Notes: generated by a model not told the origin, from the sequence alone. 64,000 nt of DNA from Bacillus sp. Marseille-P3661 (GCF_900240995.1 NZ_LT965955.1:384638-448637), one strand, 5' to 3'; shown: positions 45,574 to 55,970, counted from the first letter of the stretch. Numbers and translations: made by a program.

Positions 45574-46953
45574 ATGAATTTATTTGAAAAGATCGTTACT
45601 AAAGAAGAAAAAGTATCACTAGTAGGACTTGGCTATGTAGGAATGCCAATCGCTGTTGCATTTGCTAAAAAAGTGGATGTAATTGGATTTGATGTAAATA
45701 AAGAAAAAATTGATCTATATAAAAGCGGTATAGACCCTACAAAAGAGGTAGGTAATGATGTAATCAAGAATACAACGGTTGACTTTACTTCAGATGAATC
45801 AAGATTGAAGGAAGCGAAATTCCATATAGTAGCAGTCCCTACACCTGTAAAGGAAGATCGTACACCTGATTTAACACCGGTTGAATCAGCAAGCCGTACG
45901 CTAGGTCGAAACTTAACGAAAGGCTCGATCGTTGTTTTTGAATCAACAGTTTATCCAGGTGTGACGGAAGATATATGTGTACCTATTTTGGAAGAAGAAT
46001 CTGGCTTAAAATGTGGTATTGATTTTAAGGTTGGATATTCTCCTGAAAGAATAAACCCTGGGGATCAAGAACATAGGCTAGAAACGATTATTAAAGTAGT
46101 TTCTGGTATGGATGAAGAGACATTAGATATTATTGCGAAGGTGTATGAATTAGTAGTAGATGCCGGAGTGTATAGAGCTGAAAGCATTAAAGTAGCTGAA
46201 GCAGCTAAGGTTATTGAAAATGCCCAACGTGACATTAATATTGCTTTTATGAACGAGCTATCGATCATTTTTAATAAAATGGGGATCGACACTAAAGCTG
46301 TGTTAGAAGCGGCGGGAACAAAATGGAACTTCCTAAAGTTTTTCCCTGGACTTGTAGGTGGTCACTGTATTGGGGTGGATCCATATTATTTAACATATAA
46401 AGCAGAACAAATGGGTTACCACTCACAGATTATTCTGTCAGGAAGAAAGATCAATGATGATATGGGTAAGTATGTGGCTGAAAGTACGGTTAAGAAAATG
46501 ATCAAGACAAATAAGCAAATCAATGGCTCAAGAGTGGCGATCTTTGGAGTTACCTTTAAAGAAAACTGTCCGGATGTTCGAAATACAAAAGTAGTAGATG
46601 TAATTAAGGAATTAGAGGAATACGGCGTAGAAGTGAAAGTCGTGGATCCTGTCGCAGATAAAGAAGATTTATGGCGAGAGTATAGAATAAATCCTAGCAA
46701 TGTCGAAGAAATTAAAGACATGGATGCAGTTATCTTCGCTGTTCCACATGAGGAATTTAAAGCGATCAGCTTAGAAGATATAAAAGGAATGTATCGATCA
46801 ACACATTTCGATTTTGAAGCAATGAATGAAGTGGCAGCAGCATCTGAGCAAGGCGCGGAATTTGTTGGTAAAGACAGTGTTTTGATTGACTTAAAAGGGT
46901 TGTTTAATCGAAACGATGCAGAAAACATGGGCTATGCATATTGGAGGCTATAA
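45574..46953 (+). CDS. tviB: UDP-N-acetylglucosamine 6-dehydrogenase (TviB/WbpO type)
   Basis: A 459-residue UDP-sugar dehydrogenase. It has the NAD-binding GLGYVGMPIAVAFAKK, STVYPGVTED, the central YSPERINPGD, AKVIENAQRDINIAF and the catalytic Cys in GGHCIGVDPYYL, plus the C-terminal nucleotide-binding GVTFKENCPDVRNTK. It oxidises C6 of UDP-GlcNAc (or UDP-GalNAc) in two NAD-dependent steps to the uronic acid. Its pairing with a TviC-type epimerase one base downstream matches the Vi-antigen route to UDP-GalNAcA, and favours this over UDP-ManNAc dehydrogenase. Good TAGGAGGA nine bases before ATG. Confidence 0.9.
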   Translation: MNLFEKIVTKEEKVSLVGLGYVGMPIAVAFAKKVDVIGFDVNKEKIDLYKSGIDPTKEVGNDVIKNTTVDFTSDESRLKEAKFHIVAVPTPVKEDRTPDLTPVESASRTLGRNLTKGSIVVFESTVYPGVTEDICVPILEEESGLKCGIDFKVGYSPERINPGDQEHRLETIIKVVSGMDEETLDIIAKVYELVVDAGVYRAESIKVAEAAKVIENAQRDINIAFMNELSIIFNKMGIDTKAVLEAAGTKWNFLKFFPGLVGGHCIGVDPYYLTYKAEQMGYHSQIILSGRKINDDMGKYVAESTVKKMIKTNKQINGSRVAIFGVTFKENCPDVRNTKVVDVIKELEEYGVEVKVVDPVADKEDLWREYRINPSNVEEIKDMDAVIFAVPHEEFKAISLEDIKGMYRSTHFDFEAMNEVAAASEQGAEFVGKDSVLIDLKGLFNRNDAENMGYAYWRL

Positions 46954-46954
46954 A

Positions 46955-47932
46955 ATGGGGTATGAGAATTTAAAGTTTGAAGAGGGTACTAAGTTCTTAG
47001 TAACCGGTGCAGCAGGATTTATTGGTTCTAATTTAGTTGAGGCTATTCTTAAATTAGGCTATCAAGTGAGAGGATTAGATAACATTTCTACAGGTCATAA
47101 ACTAAATGTAGAACAATTTATGAATCATCCTAATTATGAATTCTTTGAAGGGGATATTCGTGACCTTGACACATGTATGAGTGTTTGCGAAGGGATCGAT
47201 TATGTTTCACATCAAGCTGCATGGGGAAGTGTACCGAGAAGTATTGAAATGCCACTGCTATATGAAGAAATTAATATAAAAGGTACATTAAATATGATGG
47301 AAGCTGCTAGACAAAATAACGTGAAGAAATTTGTCTATGCATCTAGCTCATCCGTATACGGTGATGAACCTAACTTACCTAAGCAAGAAGGAAGAGAAGG
47401 AAATCTACTTTCTCCCTATGCCCTTACGAAGATGGTGAATGAAGAGTATGGGAAACTTTATTCGAAACTTTATGACCTTGATACGTATGGGCTACGTTAT
47501 TTTAATGTCTTTGGTAGAAGACAGGATCCTAACGGTGTTTACGCAGCGGTCATCCCAAAATTTATTAAACAACTGCTTAATGATGAAACACCAACCATTA
47601 ATGGTGATGGAAAGCAAAGCCGAGACTTTACCTACATTGAGAATGTAATTGAAGCGAACTTGAAGGCATGTAAAGCACCTAAGGAAGCCGCAGGACAAGC
47701 TTATAATATTGCCTATGGTGGTAGAGAATATTTAATCGATATTTATCATGAGTTATGTTCGGCATTAGGAAAAGATATTCAACCGATTTTTGGACCTGAG
47801 CGTAAAGGTGATATTAAACACAGCAACGCTGACATTAGTAAAGCGAAAGAGCTGCTTGGCTATAATCCGGAATGGAGCTTTGAACGGGGGATAAAAGCTG
47901 CGATTGAATGGTACAAGGAGAACCTTAAGTAG
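46955..47932 (+). CDS. tviC: UDP-N-acetylglucosamine(uronate) 4-epimerase (TviC/WbpP type)
   Basis: A 325-residue extended SDR: NAD motif LVTGAAGFIGSNLV, catalytic YALTK (YxxxK) with SSSSVYGDEP, and the family blocks AAWGSVPRSIEMP, NVFGRRQDPNGVYAAVIP and DGKQSRDFTYIENVI. Members convert UDP-GlcNAc or UDP-GlcNAcA to the galacto form; next to TviB the product should be UDP-GalNAcA. The start is ATG 46955 after TTGGAGG, a single base after the tviB stop, so the genes are translationally coupled. An ATG-like upstream start at 46916 would overlap tviB and is not needed. Confidence 0.9.
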   Translation: MGYENLKFEEGTKFLVTGAAGFIGSNLVEAILKLGYQVRGLDNISTGHKLNVEQFMNHPNYEFFEGDIRDLDTCMSVCEGIDYVSHQAAWGSVPRSIEMPLLYEEINIKGTLNMMEAARQNNVKKFVYASSSSVYGDEPNLPKQEGREGNLLSPYALTKMVNEEYGKLYSKLYDLDTYGLRYFNVFGRRQDPNGVYAAVIPKFIKQLLNDETPTINGDGKQSRDFTYIENVIEANLKACKAPKEAAGQAYNIAYGGREYLIDIYHELCSALGKDIQPIFGPERKGDIKHSNADISKAKELLGYNPEWSFERGIKAAIEWYKENLK

Positions 47933-48034
47933 TTTGTATTAGTATCATTAGTTCTAGCCATATATGATGTCGGAGCTATTGTTTTTTAGTTTTATCATGT
48001 TTAACAAAATAATCAGAAGTATAAGGAAATAAAA

Positions 48035-49417
48035 ATGAAGAATTACTACAATAAGATAATTAACAACCTAGAAATGAATAAAAACAAAGATAGGTCAATT
48101 AATCGTCGTATTTTTTCAGCTGGAATGACAATAGCCATTTTTACGATATTAGTAAAACTATTTGCTACAATTAAAGATTTGGTAATTGCCCATCAAATGG
48201 GTGCAAGTGACTATTTGGATGCTTTTTTAATTGCAACACTCCTCCCTACTTTTATTATTAGTGTAGTAGCGGGCTCATTTAATGCAGCGTTTATCCCAAC
48301 TTTTATAAAAATTAGAGAAAATGAGGGAGAAGAGGTTGCAAACAAGCTATTTAATAATGTCGTTATTTTTAGCACAGCTCTTTTGTTATTATTATCGTTA
48401 ATATTAGTAACAATTGGTCCTTATTCATTAAGATATTTAGCATTAGGCTTTGATTATGAAAAATATGAATTGACGAAATCGTTATTTTATTTTTTATTAC
48501 CTAGTATAATATTAAGCGGTGTTACTACAATATTTTCTGCCACTTTAAATTCTAGTGAAAGATTTGCAATAACATCAATAGTGCCGGTAGTTACACCGCT
48601 TGTTATCATTATTTTATTACTAACAAATGGAGGATTACTTAGTATTTACGCCTTAGTAATAGGTACTATCTTAGGGATGATAATTGAATTACTTATATTA
48701 GCCTGGGTGTTAGTGAAAAAAGGAATTAAAATTTATATAAAATGGAACAAAAATGTTCCAGGAATGGATCAAGTAATAAAGCAATATGTACCGATGGTTG
48801 TAGGATCATTTCTAATGAGTGGTACTTTCTTGGTCGATCAATCAATGGCAGCTATGCTTAAGTCAGGTAGCGTATCTGTGTTGAATTATGGAAATAAAGT
48901 AGCTACCTTAATATTAAGTATAAGTTCCTTAGCACTTGGCAATGCTGTATTACCTTACTTTTCTAACTTGGTTTCTAAAAAGAAATGGTCCGAAATTAAC
49001 AATACAGTAAGGTTTTATTCAATATTAATTATTGCAACAACTGTACCTTTAGTTTTATTATTAATTTTTATTTCGGAGGATGTTGTTAGACTTTTATTTG
49101 AAAGAGGTGCCTTTACTGAAACAGTAACGATACAGGTTGCAAAGGTACAAGCACTATATTTAATCCAAACTCCCTTTTATTTATTAGGAATATTGTTTGT
49201 GAGATTGTTGTCAGCGTTATTATTAAATCGAATATTAATGTGGTCAACATTAATATCACTAGTATGCAATATTGTTTTCAATTATATATTTATTAAATTA
49301 ATTGGGGTGGCAGGTATCGCCCTTTCTACCTCTATAGTTTATATATTCTCGTCAATTTTCTTATATATAATGTTGGTACATTATATAAAAAAGGAAAAAT
49401 ATAAGTTAAATGAATAA
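48035..49417 (+). CDS. MurJ/MviN-like lipid-linked oligosaccharide flippase
   Basis: A 460-residue MOP-superfamily membrane transporter with about 12-14 helices. MurJ/MviN-type signatures include [33 protein letters not shown] and [17 protein letters not shown] with LLFERGAFT. Family members flip undecaprenyl-linked saccharides; MurJ flips lipid II. Here, placed in a glycan locus beside the initiating transferase and GTs, it most likely serves as the Wzx-equivalent for this glycan. It starts seven bases after AAGGA. AT-rich coding with many TTA/ATA codons. Confidence 0.85.
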
Positions 49418-49544
49418 TTTTTATTTACACTGGTAAATTATTTTCTAAAAATAATGAAATGTTAAATTTAAACTATGCATAAAAAATTCTGTGTACTTAC
49501 TCTACCTTATTAAAAACATTAGGTATATTTATTTGGAGGAAAGA

Positions 49545-50231
49545 ATGGAACAAGAAAAGATATGGGAATATTATCAAAATGAAGCAATAGAAAGTTTTGA
49601 AGGTAGCAAAGGGAGACTTTCTTATTTATTAAAAAATATTAAACCTAACTCAAAGGTTTTGAATATTGGCGTTGGCGGGGGAATATTTGAAATAATGGCT
49701 ATAAAGGAAGGTATAGATATTTATAGTCTTGATCCTGATAAAAGTGCCATAACTAATTTAAGGGACAGGTTAAACATAGATGAGAATAAGGCTAAGGTGG
49801 GGTATAGTCAAGAAATTCCTTTCCCTGATAATACTTTTGACTATGTTGTAATGTCCGAAGTGATAGAGCATTTAACTGATGAGATAATAAGTGACTCTTT
49901 AAAAGAGGTGAAACGTGTTTTAAAAGAAGATGGTAATTTTATTGGAACGGTTCCGTCTAGGGAGGATTTAAAAGCACAAGAAGTTATATGTCCATGTTGT
50001 GCAAACAAATTCCATAGATGGGGTCATGTTCAGTCATTTACCCCTGTCTCATTGGATAAACTTTTGTCAAAAACGTTTACAGTCGAAAAGATTATTGAAA
50101 AATCTTTTATAACATGGGAAAGCTTAAATTATAAAGGAAAGACGGTAGCAATGATAAAAAGTATTCTATCTAACCTTGGTATACATGGCTCAGGAGAGAA
50201 TATATATTTTTGCGTAAAAAAAACATCGTAG
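49545..50231 (+). CDS. SAM-dependent class I methyltransferase
   Basis: About 228 residues. Motif I VLNIGVGGGIFEIMA, an acidic post-I residue in YSLDPDK, and EIPFPDNTFDYVVMSEVIEH are typical of Rossmann methyltransferases. A CPCCANKFHRWGHVQSF block (about residue 150) with two close Cys and His residues could bind a metal; the same block is common in methyltransferases of glycan loci. It may methylate a sugar of the repeat unit or a cap. The start is ATG 49545 five bases after GGAGGA; upstream in-frame codons from 49491 have no ribosome binding site. Confidence 0.82.
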   Translation: MEQEKIWEYYQNEAIESFEGSKGRLSYLLKNIKPNSKVLNIGVGGGIFEIMAIKEGIDIYSLDPDKSAITNLRDRLNIDENKAKVGYSQEIPFPDNTFDYVVMSEVIEHLTDEIISDSLKEVKRVLKEDGNFIGTVPSREDLKAQEVICPCCANKFHRWGHVQSFTPVSLDKLLSKTFTVEKIIEKSFITWESLNYKGKTVAMIKSILSNLGIHGSGENIYFCVKKTS

Positions 50232-50363
50232 TAAAAGACGACTAACTTATTTAGCATGGATGTTCCCTTCCTCATAAAATAAGTATCATAGCTGCTTACG
50301 AGGTGTTTTAGATGCATAATAAATATTAATCCTATATATACTAATTAAAATTATGGAGGATTT

Positions 50364-51464
50364 ATGAGGGTCACAATGGTTATTTCATCTTTATCATCTG
50401 GCGGGGCAGAACGGGTTATGTCAACGATGGCTAATTATTGGGTAGAAAAAGGTTGGGAGATAACATTTATAACATTAGATACTACAAGTAGCGATTTTTA
50501 TAAGCTTAGTGATAAAATCAAAAGAATTGCACTAGGTGTGATTACTGAAGAACCTACTAATATAGTTAAATCCATCTCAACCAATCTTCAAAGAATTATG
50601 AAGGTACGTACGGCTATTATGCGCAGTAAGCCAGACGTTGTCATTAGTTTTATGGACAAAACAAATGTTTTAGTATTGCTGGCAACGAAAGGGGTATCTA
50701 TTCCTATTATAGTTTCCGAGCGATCAGACCCTCGAAAGCAAGATGTCGGAAAAGTTTATGATAGGCTGCGCAGATGGTTATACCCTAGTGCTAAGCAAGT
50801 GATTGTCCAAACGAATAGTGTAAAAACGTGGGCTGAGCAATTTATCTCTCAAGAAAAAGTGACAACCATACCAAACCCTGTTTCTATAATTAACCAAGGT
50901 AATAAAAAAGCAGCAGAAAGTGAAAAAGTATTAATTGCTCTTGGTAGATTATCAAGGGAAAAAGGGTATGATCTCTTATTAAAAGCATTTGCCAAGTGTA
51001 GTCAAACATTTATGGACTGGACATTAAATATAGTCGGTGAAGGACCTGAGAGAAAGAACCTGGAGCAACTTGCGAAAGACTTAGGAGTAGAAAAAAGAGT
51101 TAGGTTTATTGGACGGGTCCATAATCCGGAGCAATACCTTTTAGAATCAGATTTATTTGTGATGGCATCTAGATATGAAGGTTTTCCAAATGCTTTACTA
51201 GAAGCCATGGCCTGCGGATTACCTGCGATTTCAACGAATTGTCTAAGTGGTCCGAGTGATATCATCGACAATGGAAAAAGTGGCATATTAGTTGAAAATG
51301 AAAATATAGACTCGTTAGCAGATGCACTCAAAGAATTAATGGGCAATAAGCAAACAAGACAAATGTTGGCTGCTAATGCAAAGGAAGCAGTCAGAAAATT
51401 TGACCTAGATGAGGTTATGAAGACTTGGGAGAAAGTCGTATGTAAAGCAGCTAAAAAGCAATAA
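50364..51464 (+). CDS. Glycosyltransferase family 4
   Basis: A 366-residue GT-B enzyme. It begins with VISSLSSGGAERVMSTMANY, the acceptor-side motif of GT4 enzymes such as PglH/PglA that extend undecaprenyl-linked amino sugars. The donor side has LIALGRLSREKGYDLLLKAF, NIVGEGPER and SRYEGFPNALLEAMACGLP with the conserved glutamates. The sugar donor cannot be read from sequence; UDP-GalNAc or UDP-GalNAcA are plausible given the neighbours. A close GGAGGA site precedes the ATG. Confidence 0.87.
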   Translation: MRVTMVISSLSSGGAERVMSTMANYWVEKGWEITFITLDTTSSDFYKLSDKIKRIALGVITEEPTNIVKSISTNLQRIMKVRTAIMRSKPDVVISFMDKTNVLVLLATKGVSIPIIVSERSDPRKQDVGKVYDRLRRWLYPSAKQVIVQTNSVKTWAEQFISQEKVTTIPNPVSIINQGNKKAAESEKVLIALGRLSREKGYDLLLKAFAKCSQTFMDWTLNIVGEGPERKNLEQLAKDLGVEKRVRFIGRVHNPEQYLLESDLFVMASRYEGFPNALLEAMACGLPAISTNCLSGPSDIIDNGKSGILVENENIDSLADALKELMGNKQTRQMLAANAKEAVRKFDLDEVMKTWEKVVCKAAKKQ

Positions 51465-51545
51465 AACAAAATTGTCCGTGGCTAAAAAGATATTTTGTTA
51501 CGTAATCATTAATTTTTCTATTTATTATAGGGGATTATTATAGTT

Positions 51546-52622
51546 ATGAAGAAAAAACTTTTATTTATTATTCCATCATTGTCCGGTGGTGGAGCAGAGC
51601 GAGTGATCGTGACTTTATTGAAGAGACTTAGCAGAGAGAAATTCGACATGAAGCTGGTATTATTAGTGAAAGAGGGGACATACCTCAAAGAAATACCAAA
51701 CGATATAGAGATTATTAATTTGAATGTGCAACGAGTTCGAAGTGCTGTATATCCACTATTATCAACCATTTGGAAGGTCAAACCAGATGTAATCTTTTCT
51801 ACATTAGGTCACTTAAACCTTGCTCTAATCCTACTAAAATTTTTATTTCCTAAAAAGTCCAAATTGGTCGTTAGAGAAGGAAGTATTGTATCCAGAAATA
51901 TATTAGCAAATAAATTCCCAAAAATATGGGCTTTATTATATAAATATTTTTATAAAAATGCGGATCTTATTATTTGTCAATCTCAATTTATGAGAGACGA
52001 TTTAATGAGCAATTTTAATGTCCCATCTAAAAAGATGCACATTATCTATAATCCTGTTGATATTACGGTTATAGAGGCAAAAAGTAATCAGGACCCTAGG
52101 CCCTCTCCAATGAAAGAAGAAAATGTGAATATTATTGCGATCGGCAGGTTAAGTCAGGAAAAGGGATATGAGCGCATTATTGAAGCGTTCCCAAATTTGC
52201 TTGAAAAGAAACCAAACAGCAAATTGTTTTTTTTAGGAATGGGGCCAAAGGAACAACAATTAAAAGAAAAATGCCGTAGTATGGGTATACAAGAATCAGT
52301 CCAATTTATAGGCTTTCAGGAAAACCCATATGTCTGGTTAAAATATGCAGACTTATTCATTATTTCATCATATTACGAGGGCTTACCAAATGTCCTCCTA
52401 GAAGCAATTGCATGTAAATGTCCATCCGTTAGTTTAGTCCATCCAGGAGGGACAAGAGAGATATTCGAATTAACGGGGCAAGAAAATCGTTTTGTAAATA
52501 ATTTAAGCTGGGAAGAAGAGTGGTTTTCGAAACCGCAAGAAGATATCGTCAACCGACTAGCAGAACATTTTGGTGTGACTAAAATTATCGCCGAATATAC
52601 AAAGGTATTTGATCATAGTTAA
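51546..52622 (+). CDS. Glycosyltransferase family 4
   Basis: A 358-residue GT-B enzyme related to the preceding one: FIIPSLSGGGAERVIVTLLK at the start, NIIAIGRLSQEKGYERIIEA in the middle and SSYYEGLPNVLLEAIACKCP with the donor-site glutamates. It is expected to add another sugar to the lipid-linked chain. The ribosome binding site (GGGG at 51530) is rather far from the ATG. It is followed 13 bases later by the next transferase, so the pair is an operon. Confidence 0.86.
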   Translation: MKKKLLFIIPSLSGGGAERVIVTLLKRLSREKFDMKLVLLVKEGTYLKEIPNDIEIINLNVQRVRSAVYPLLSTIWKVKPDVIFSTLGHLNLALILLKFLFPKKSKLVVREGSIVSRNILANKFPKIWALLYKYFYKNADLIICQSQFMRDDLMSNFNVPSKKMHIIYNPVDITVIEAKSNQDPRPSPMKEENVNIIAIGRLSQEKGYERIIEAFPNLLEKKPNSKLFFLGMGPKEQQLKEKCRSMGIQESVQFIGFQENPYVWLKYADLFIISSYYEGLPNVLLEAIACKCPSVSLVHPGGTREIFELTGQENRFVNNLSWEEEWFSKPQEDIVNRLAEHFGVTKIIAEYTKVFDHS

Positions 52623-52635
52623 GGAAGTGTAGTCC

Positions 52636-53778
52636 TTGAGTTATAAAGTGGTTCATATTATTACAGGCCTATCAACAGGTGGAGCAGAAACAATGCTATA
52701 CAAACTGCTTGCTGCAATGAAGGATGGTAACTCTGATCACCTAGTAATATCTTTGATTGATAAAGGCACGCTGGGTGACGAAATAGAGAAATTAGGGTAC
52801 CCTGTTTATACATTGGACTTAAAAAAAGGGGTATCATTCCATAAGGCAATAAAAAAGTTAAACAACATTATTAGTGAGAACAAGCCTGATATGATCCAGG
52901 GCTGGATGTATCATGGTAACTTTGCTGCATTCATAGCAAATATGTTTCAAAAGAAAAAAGTGCCTCTAGTTTGGAATGTTAGACAATCTATTTATAGCAT
53001 TGCAAATGAAAAAAAACTAACGCAACTATTAATAAAACTAGGGGGAAGTCTATCAAGATTTCCTCATAAAATTATATATAATGCCAAAATAAGTGCGTCT
53101 CAGCATGAAACATCAGGCTATTCTCCCAAAAAAACAATTATTATTCCAAATGGATTTGACACGAATGTGTTTAAGCCTTCTGAAGAGAACAAAAAATTAA
53201 TAAGAGAAGAATTAGGCTTATCCCAAAATACAAAACTTATTGGGATGATAGCTAGGTATGACCCTATTAAAAACCATCATAACTTTTTGAAGGCAGCTCA
53301 TGAGGTTATAAAGGATTTTCCTGATGTCCAATTCATTATGGCCGGTAGGGACATTGATTTAAAAAATGAGAAAATAAGAAATGATATCGAAACTCTTAAC
53401 CTCCAAGAAAAGGTTCATGTATTAGGAGAAAGAAAAGATATTGCTAAAATCCATTCTGGGCTGGATGTCTCTGTTTTGCCTTCAGACTCTGAAGGTTTTC
53501 CTAATGTAATTGGTGAATCGATGGCATGTGCAGTCCCATGCGTAGCGACAGATGTTGGAGATTCTAGCTGGGTAGTTGCAGACACAGGTATCATGGTTCC
53601 GCCTTTTGATCAGGATGCACTAGCAGACGGGATCAAACAGCTGCTCCATCTTTCAGATGAAGAACGTCGGGAATTAGGAAATCGTGCAAGGTCACGCATT
53701 GTTCATCATTTCTCTATTCATTCTATCGCGGAACAATATGATGATTTATATAGAAGACTACTTAAAGCCAACTTATAG
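52636..53778 (+). CDS. Glycosyltransferase family 4
   Basis: A 380-residue GT-B enzyme. N-terminus VVHIITGLSTGGAETMLYKL, middle LIGMIARYDPIKNHHNFLKA, donor site LPSDSEGFPNVIGESMACAV. Third member of a run of consecutive GT4 genes, so the repeat unit should need at least four glycosyl transfers including the EpsD-like enzyme and the initiating step. The start is TTG 52636, eight bases after AAGGAAG, and the stop overlaps the ribosome binding site of the amidotransferase gene. Confidence 0.87.
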   Translation: MSYKVVHIITGLSTGGAETMLYKLLAAMKDGNSDHLVISLIDKGTLGDEIEKLGYPVYTLDLKKGVSFHKAIKKLNNIISENKPDMIQGWMYHGNFAAFIANMFQKKKVPLVWNVRQSIYSIANEKKLTQLLIKLGGSLSRFPHKIIYNAKISASQHETSGYSPKKTIIIPNGFDTNVFKPSEENKKLIREELGLSQNTKLIGMIARYDPIKNHHNFLKAAHEVIKDFPDVQFIMAGRDIDLKNEKIRNDIETLNLQEKVHVLGERKDIAKIHSGLDVSVLPSDSEGFPNVIGESMACAVPCVATDVGDSSWVVADTGIMVPPFDQDALADGIKQLLHLSDEERRELGNRARSRIVHHFSIHSIAEQYDDLYRRLLKANL

Positions 53779-53789
53779 GAGCGTATAAA

Positions 53790-55730
53790 ATGTGTGGAAT
53801 AACAGGGTTTATTGATTACCATGTTAATAGAGATAGTATGGAAGCCATTATTAAACAAATGAATGAAACCATTGTGCATCGTGGTCCGGATGAAGGTGGG
53901 GTTTGGCTTGATCGAGAGAACGGTCTTGCCTTAGGTCATCGACGTCTAGCCATTGTTGATTTGTCACCAGAGGGAAATCAGCCAATGTTATCACCTTCTG
54001 GCCGATTTTCATTAGTATTTAATGGTGAAATTTATAATCATCATCTATTAAGAAAAGAGCTATCTGAAGATTTTACGTTTAGAGGTCATTCAGATACAGA
54101 AGTAATGTTAGCAGCTATTGAAAAATGGGGTATAAAAAGTGCCGTGCAGCGGTTTATAGGAATGTTTGCATTTGCACTATTTGATCGAAAAGAAAATGCT
54201 TTATATCTTGTGAGAGATCGAGTAGGGGAAAAGCCTTTATATTATGGTATGAATAAAGGAGTTTTTTTATTTGGCTCTGAACTAAAAACTATATGCTCCT
54301 ATCCTTCTTTTGAAAGAAAAATTAATAGAAATGCTTTAGCATTGTTTATGAGACACAATTATATACCAGCTCCCTATTCAATTTATGAGTCTATACAAAA
54401 GGTTGTACCTGGAACAATAGTGAAGGTTGAATTAAGAAATAGCGAGTTTGAGATAAGTGAGGAAAAGTATTGGAGTTTACACGATGCTGTTGAGAAAGGT
54501 AAGAAAATACCTTTCCAGGGAACTGAAAAGGAAGCAATAGATAAGTTAAATTTATTGTTAAAGGATGTCATCTCTCAAGAAATGATTGCAGATGTTCCTT
54601 TAGGGGCATTTTTATCAGGCGGCATAGATTCTTCTTTAGTTGTTTCATTAATGCAAGAGCAAAATACACAGCCTGTAAAGACATTTACCATTGGATTTAA
54701 TGAAGAAAATTATAATGAAGCAAAACATGCTAAATTAGTAGCTAAGCATTTAGGAACAGAGCATACTGAACTATATGTATCTCCGCAGGATTCTCTGAAT
54801 GTAATTCCAAAACTACCACAATATTATGATGAACCTTTTGCGGATTCTTCGCAAATTCCGACATTTCTTGTGTCTGCATTAGCAAAAAAAGACGTAACCG
54901 TCTCGTTATCTGGTGATGCAGGTGATGAGCTATTTGGAGGGTATGATCGATATTTTTGGGGTGAAGGAATTTGGGGAAAGGTTGGTACATTCCCTTACAG
55001 TTTAAGAGCTCTTGGAGCAAAAGGAATCAAGTCCGTTTCCCCACAACATTGGAACAATATGTTCAAGATTGCGAAACCGTTAGTACCAAATAAGTACGGT
55101 CAACAAGTTTCAGGTGACAAGATGCATAAGCTTGCTGAGATGTTGGGGGTAAAAAATCAAGAGGAGCTGTATAGAGGATTAGTATCTCTATGGAGCAATC
55201 CATCTTCGATTATACAAGGGTCCGTTGAACCTGAGACTATTTTTTCACGTCCTTTAACAGATTTTGATAACTTCACAGAAAAAATGATGTACTTAGATAC
55301 CCTAACGTATCTGCCTGACGATATTCTTGTAAAAGTAGACCGAGCTGCAATGAGCGTAAGTTTAGAGACTCGAGTACCTTTTCTTGATCATAGGGTCATT
55401 GAGTTTGCTTGGAGTTTACCTATGTCTATGAAAGTAAAAGCGGGAAAAGGAAAGTGGATTTTAAGAGAATTACTTTATAAATATGTACCAAAGGGTATTA
55501 TAGATAGACCAAAAATGGGTTTCGGTGTCCCGATTGATCAATGGTTAAGAGGACCATTAAAAGAGTGGGCAGAAGAGTTGTTAGACGAAAAACGTTTAAA
55601 TGAAGAAGGATATTTTAATACAAGTATGGTTAGACAAACATGGCACGAACATTTAAATGGGAGCAGAAATTGGCAATATAAATTATGGCCAATTTTAATG
55701 TTCCAATCGTGGTTAGATGAGAATTTTTAA
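53790..55730 (+). CDS. asnB: Glutamine-dependent asparagine synthase-like amidotransferase
   Basis: A 646-residue class II amidotransferase. Cys2 of MCGITGFIDY is the nucleophile of the glutaminase domain, with HRGPDEGG and FNGEIYNH. The synthetase domain has the PP-loop LSGGIDSSLV near residue 277 and LSGDAGDELFGGYDRY. The reaction moves ammonia from Gln onto an AMP-activated carboxylate. Housekeeping AsnB makes asparagine, but members inside glycan loci with uronic acid genes (WbpS type) amidate sugar carboxylates. Next to tviB/tviC this gene may convert GalNAcA to its amide (inference). Start eight bases after TAGGAG; last gene of the locus, with a terminator. Confidence 0.88.
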   Translation: MCGITGFIDYHVNRDSMEAIIKQMNETIVHRGPDEGGVWLDRENGLALGHRRLAIVDLSPEGNQPMLSPSGRFSLVFNGEIYNHHLLRKELSEDFTFRGHSDTEVMLAAIEKWGIKSAVQRFIGMFAFALFDRKENALYLVRDRVGEKPLYYGMNKGVFLFGSELKTICSYPSFERKINRNALALFMRHNYIPAPYSIYESIQKVVPGTIVKVELRNSEFEISEEKYWSLHDAVEKGKKIPFQGTEKEAIDKLNLLLKDVISQEMIADVPLGAFLSGGIDSSLVVSLMQEQNTQPVKTFTIGFNEENYNEAKHAKLVAKHLGTEHTELYVSPQDSLNVIPKLPQYYDEPFADSSQIPTFLVSALAKKDVTVSLSGDAGDELFGGYDRYFWGEGIWGKVGTFPYSLRALGAKGIKSVSPQHWNNMFKIAKPLVPNKYGQQVSGDKMHKLAEMLGVKNQEELYRGLVSLWSNPSSIIQGSVEPETIFSRPLTDFDNFTEKMMYLDTLTYLPDDILVKVDRAAMSVSLETRVPFLDHRVIEFAWSLPMSMKVKAGKGKWILRELLYKYVPKGIIDRPKMGFGVPIDQWLRGPLKEWAEELLDEKRLNEEGYFNTSMVRQTWHEHLNGSRNWQYKLWPILMFQSWLDENF

Positions 55731-55745
55731 ATTTGACCTACTCTA

Positions 55746-55970
55746 CTATTCGCCATGTACACATATCTGAGGCTGGTTACCTAAAAAAGGTGACCAGCCT
55801 TTTTGGACATAGGTGGACATGGGGACGGTTCTCGTGTCTGGCCGATCACCTTGTACTTTTGCTCTGAAAGTTTGTGATGGATCACTCAGTTCGATATTCG
55901 TCTGAATACCTACGATTAAATCACCATAGAATGCCCCGAAAATTGAGCAAATTAAAAGAAACAAGTACAT
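55746..55970 (-). CDS. Possible small membrane protein or gene remnant
   Basis: A 74-codon frame starting at ATG 55970 after AGAGGGA, with a hydrophobic start (YLFLLICSIFGAFYGDLIVG). Its 3' half runs through the family B palindrome at 55821-55836 and the glycan-locus terminator, so only the first 45 or so codons could be native. No relative recognised. Confidence 0.2.
   Translation of the reverse strand: MYLFLLICSIFGAFYGDLIVGIQTNIELSDPSQTFRAKVQGDRPDTRTVPMSTYVQKGWSPFLGNQPQICVHGE
55770..55805 (+). terminator. Terminator of the glycan locus
   Basis: AGGCTGGTTACC pairs with GGTGACCAGCCT (one G-U) across a 7-base loop, then TTTTT. Confidence 0.82.
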
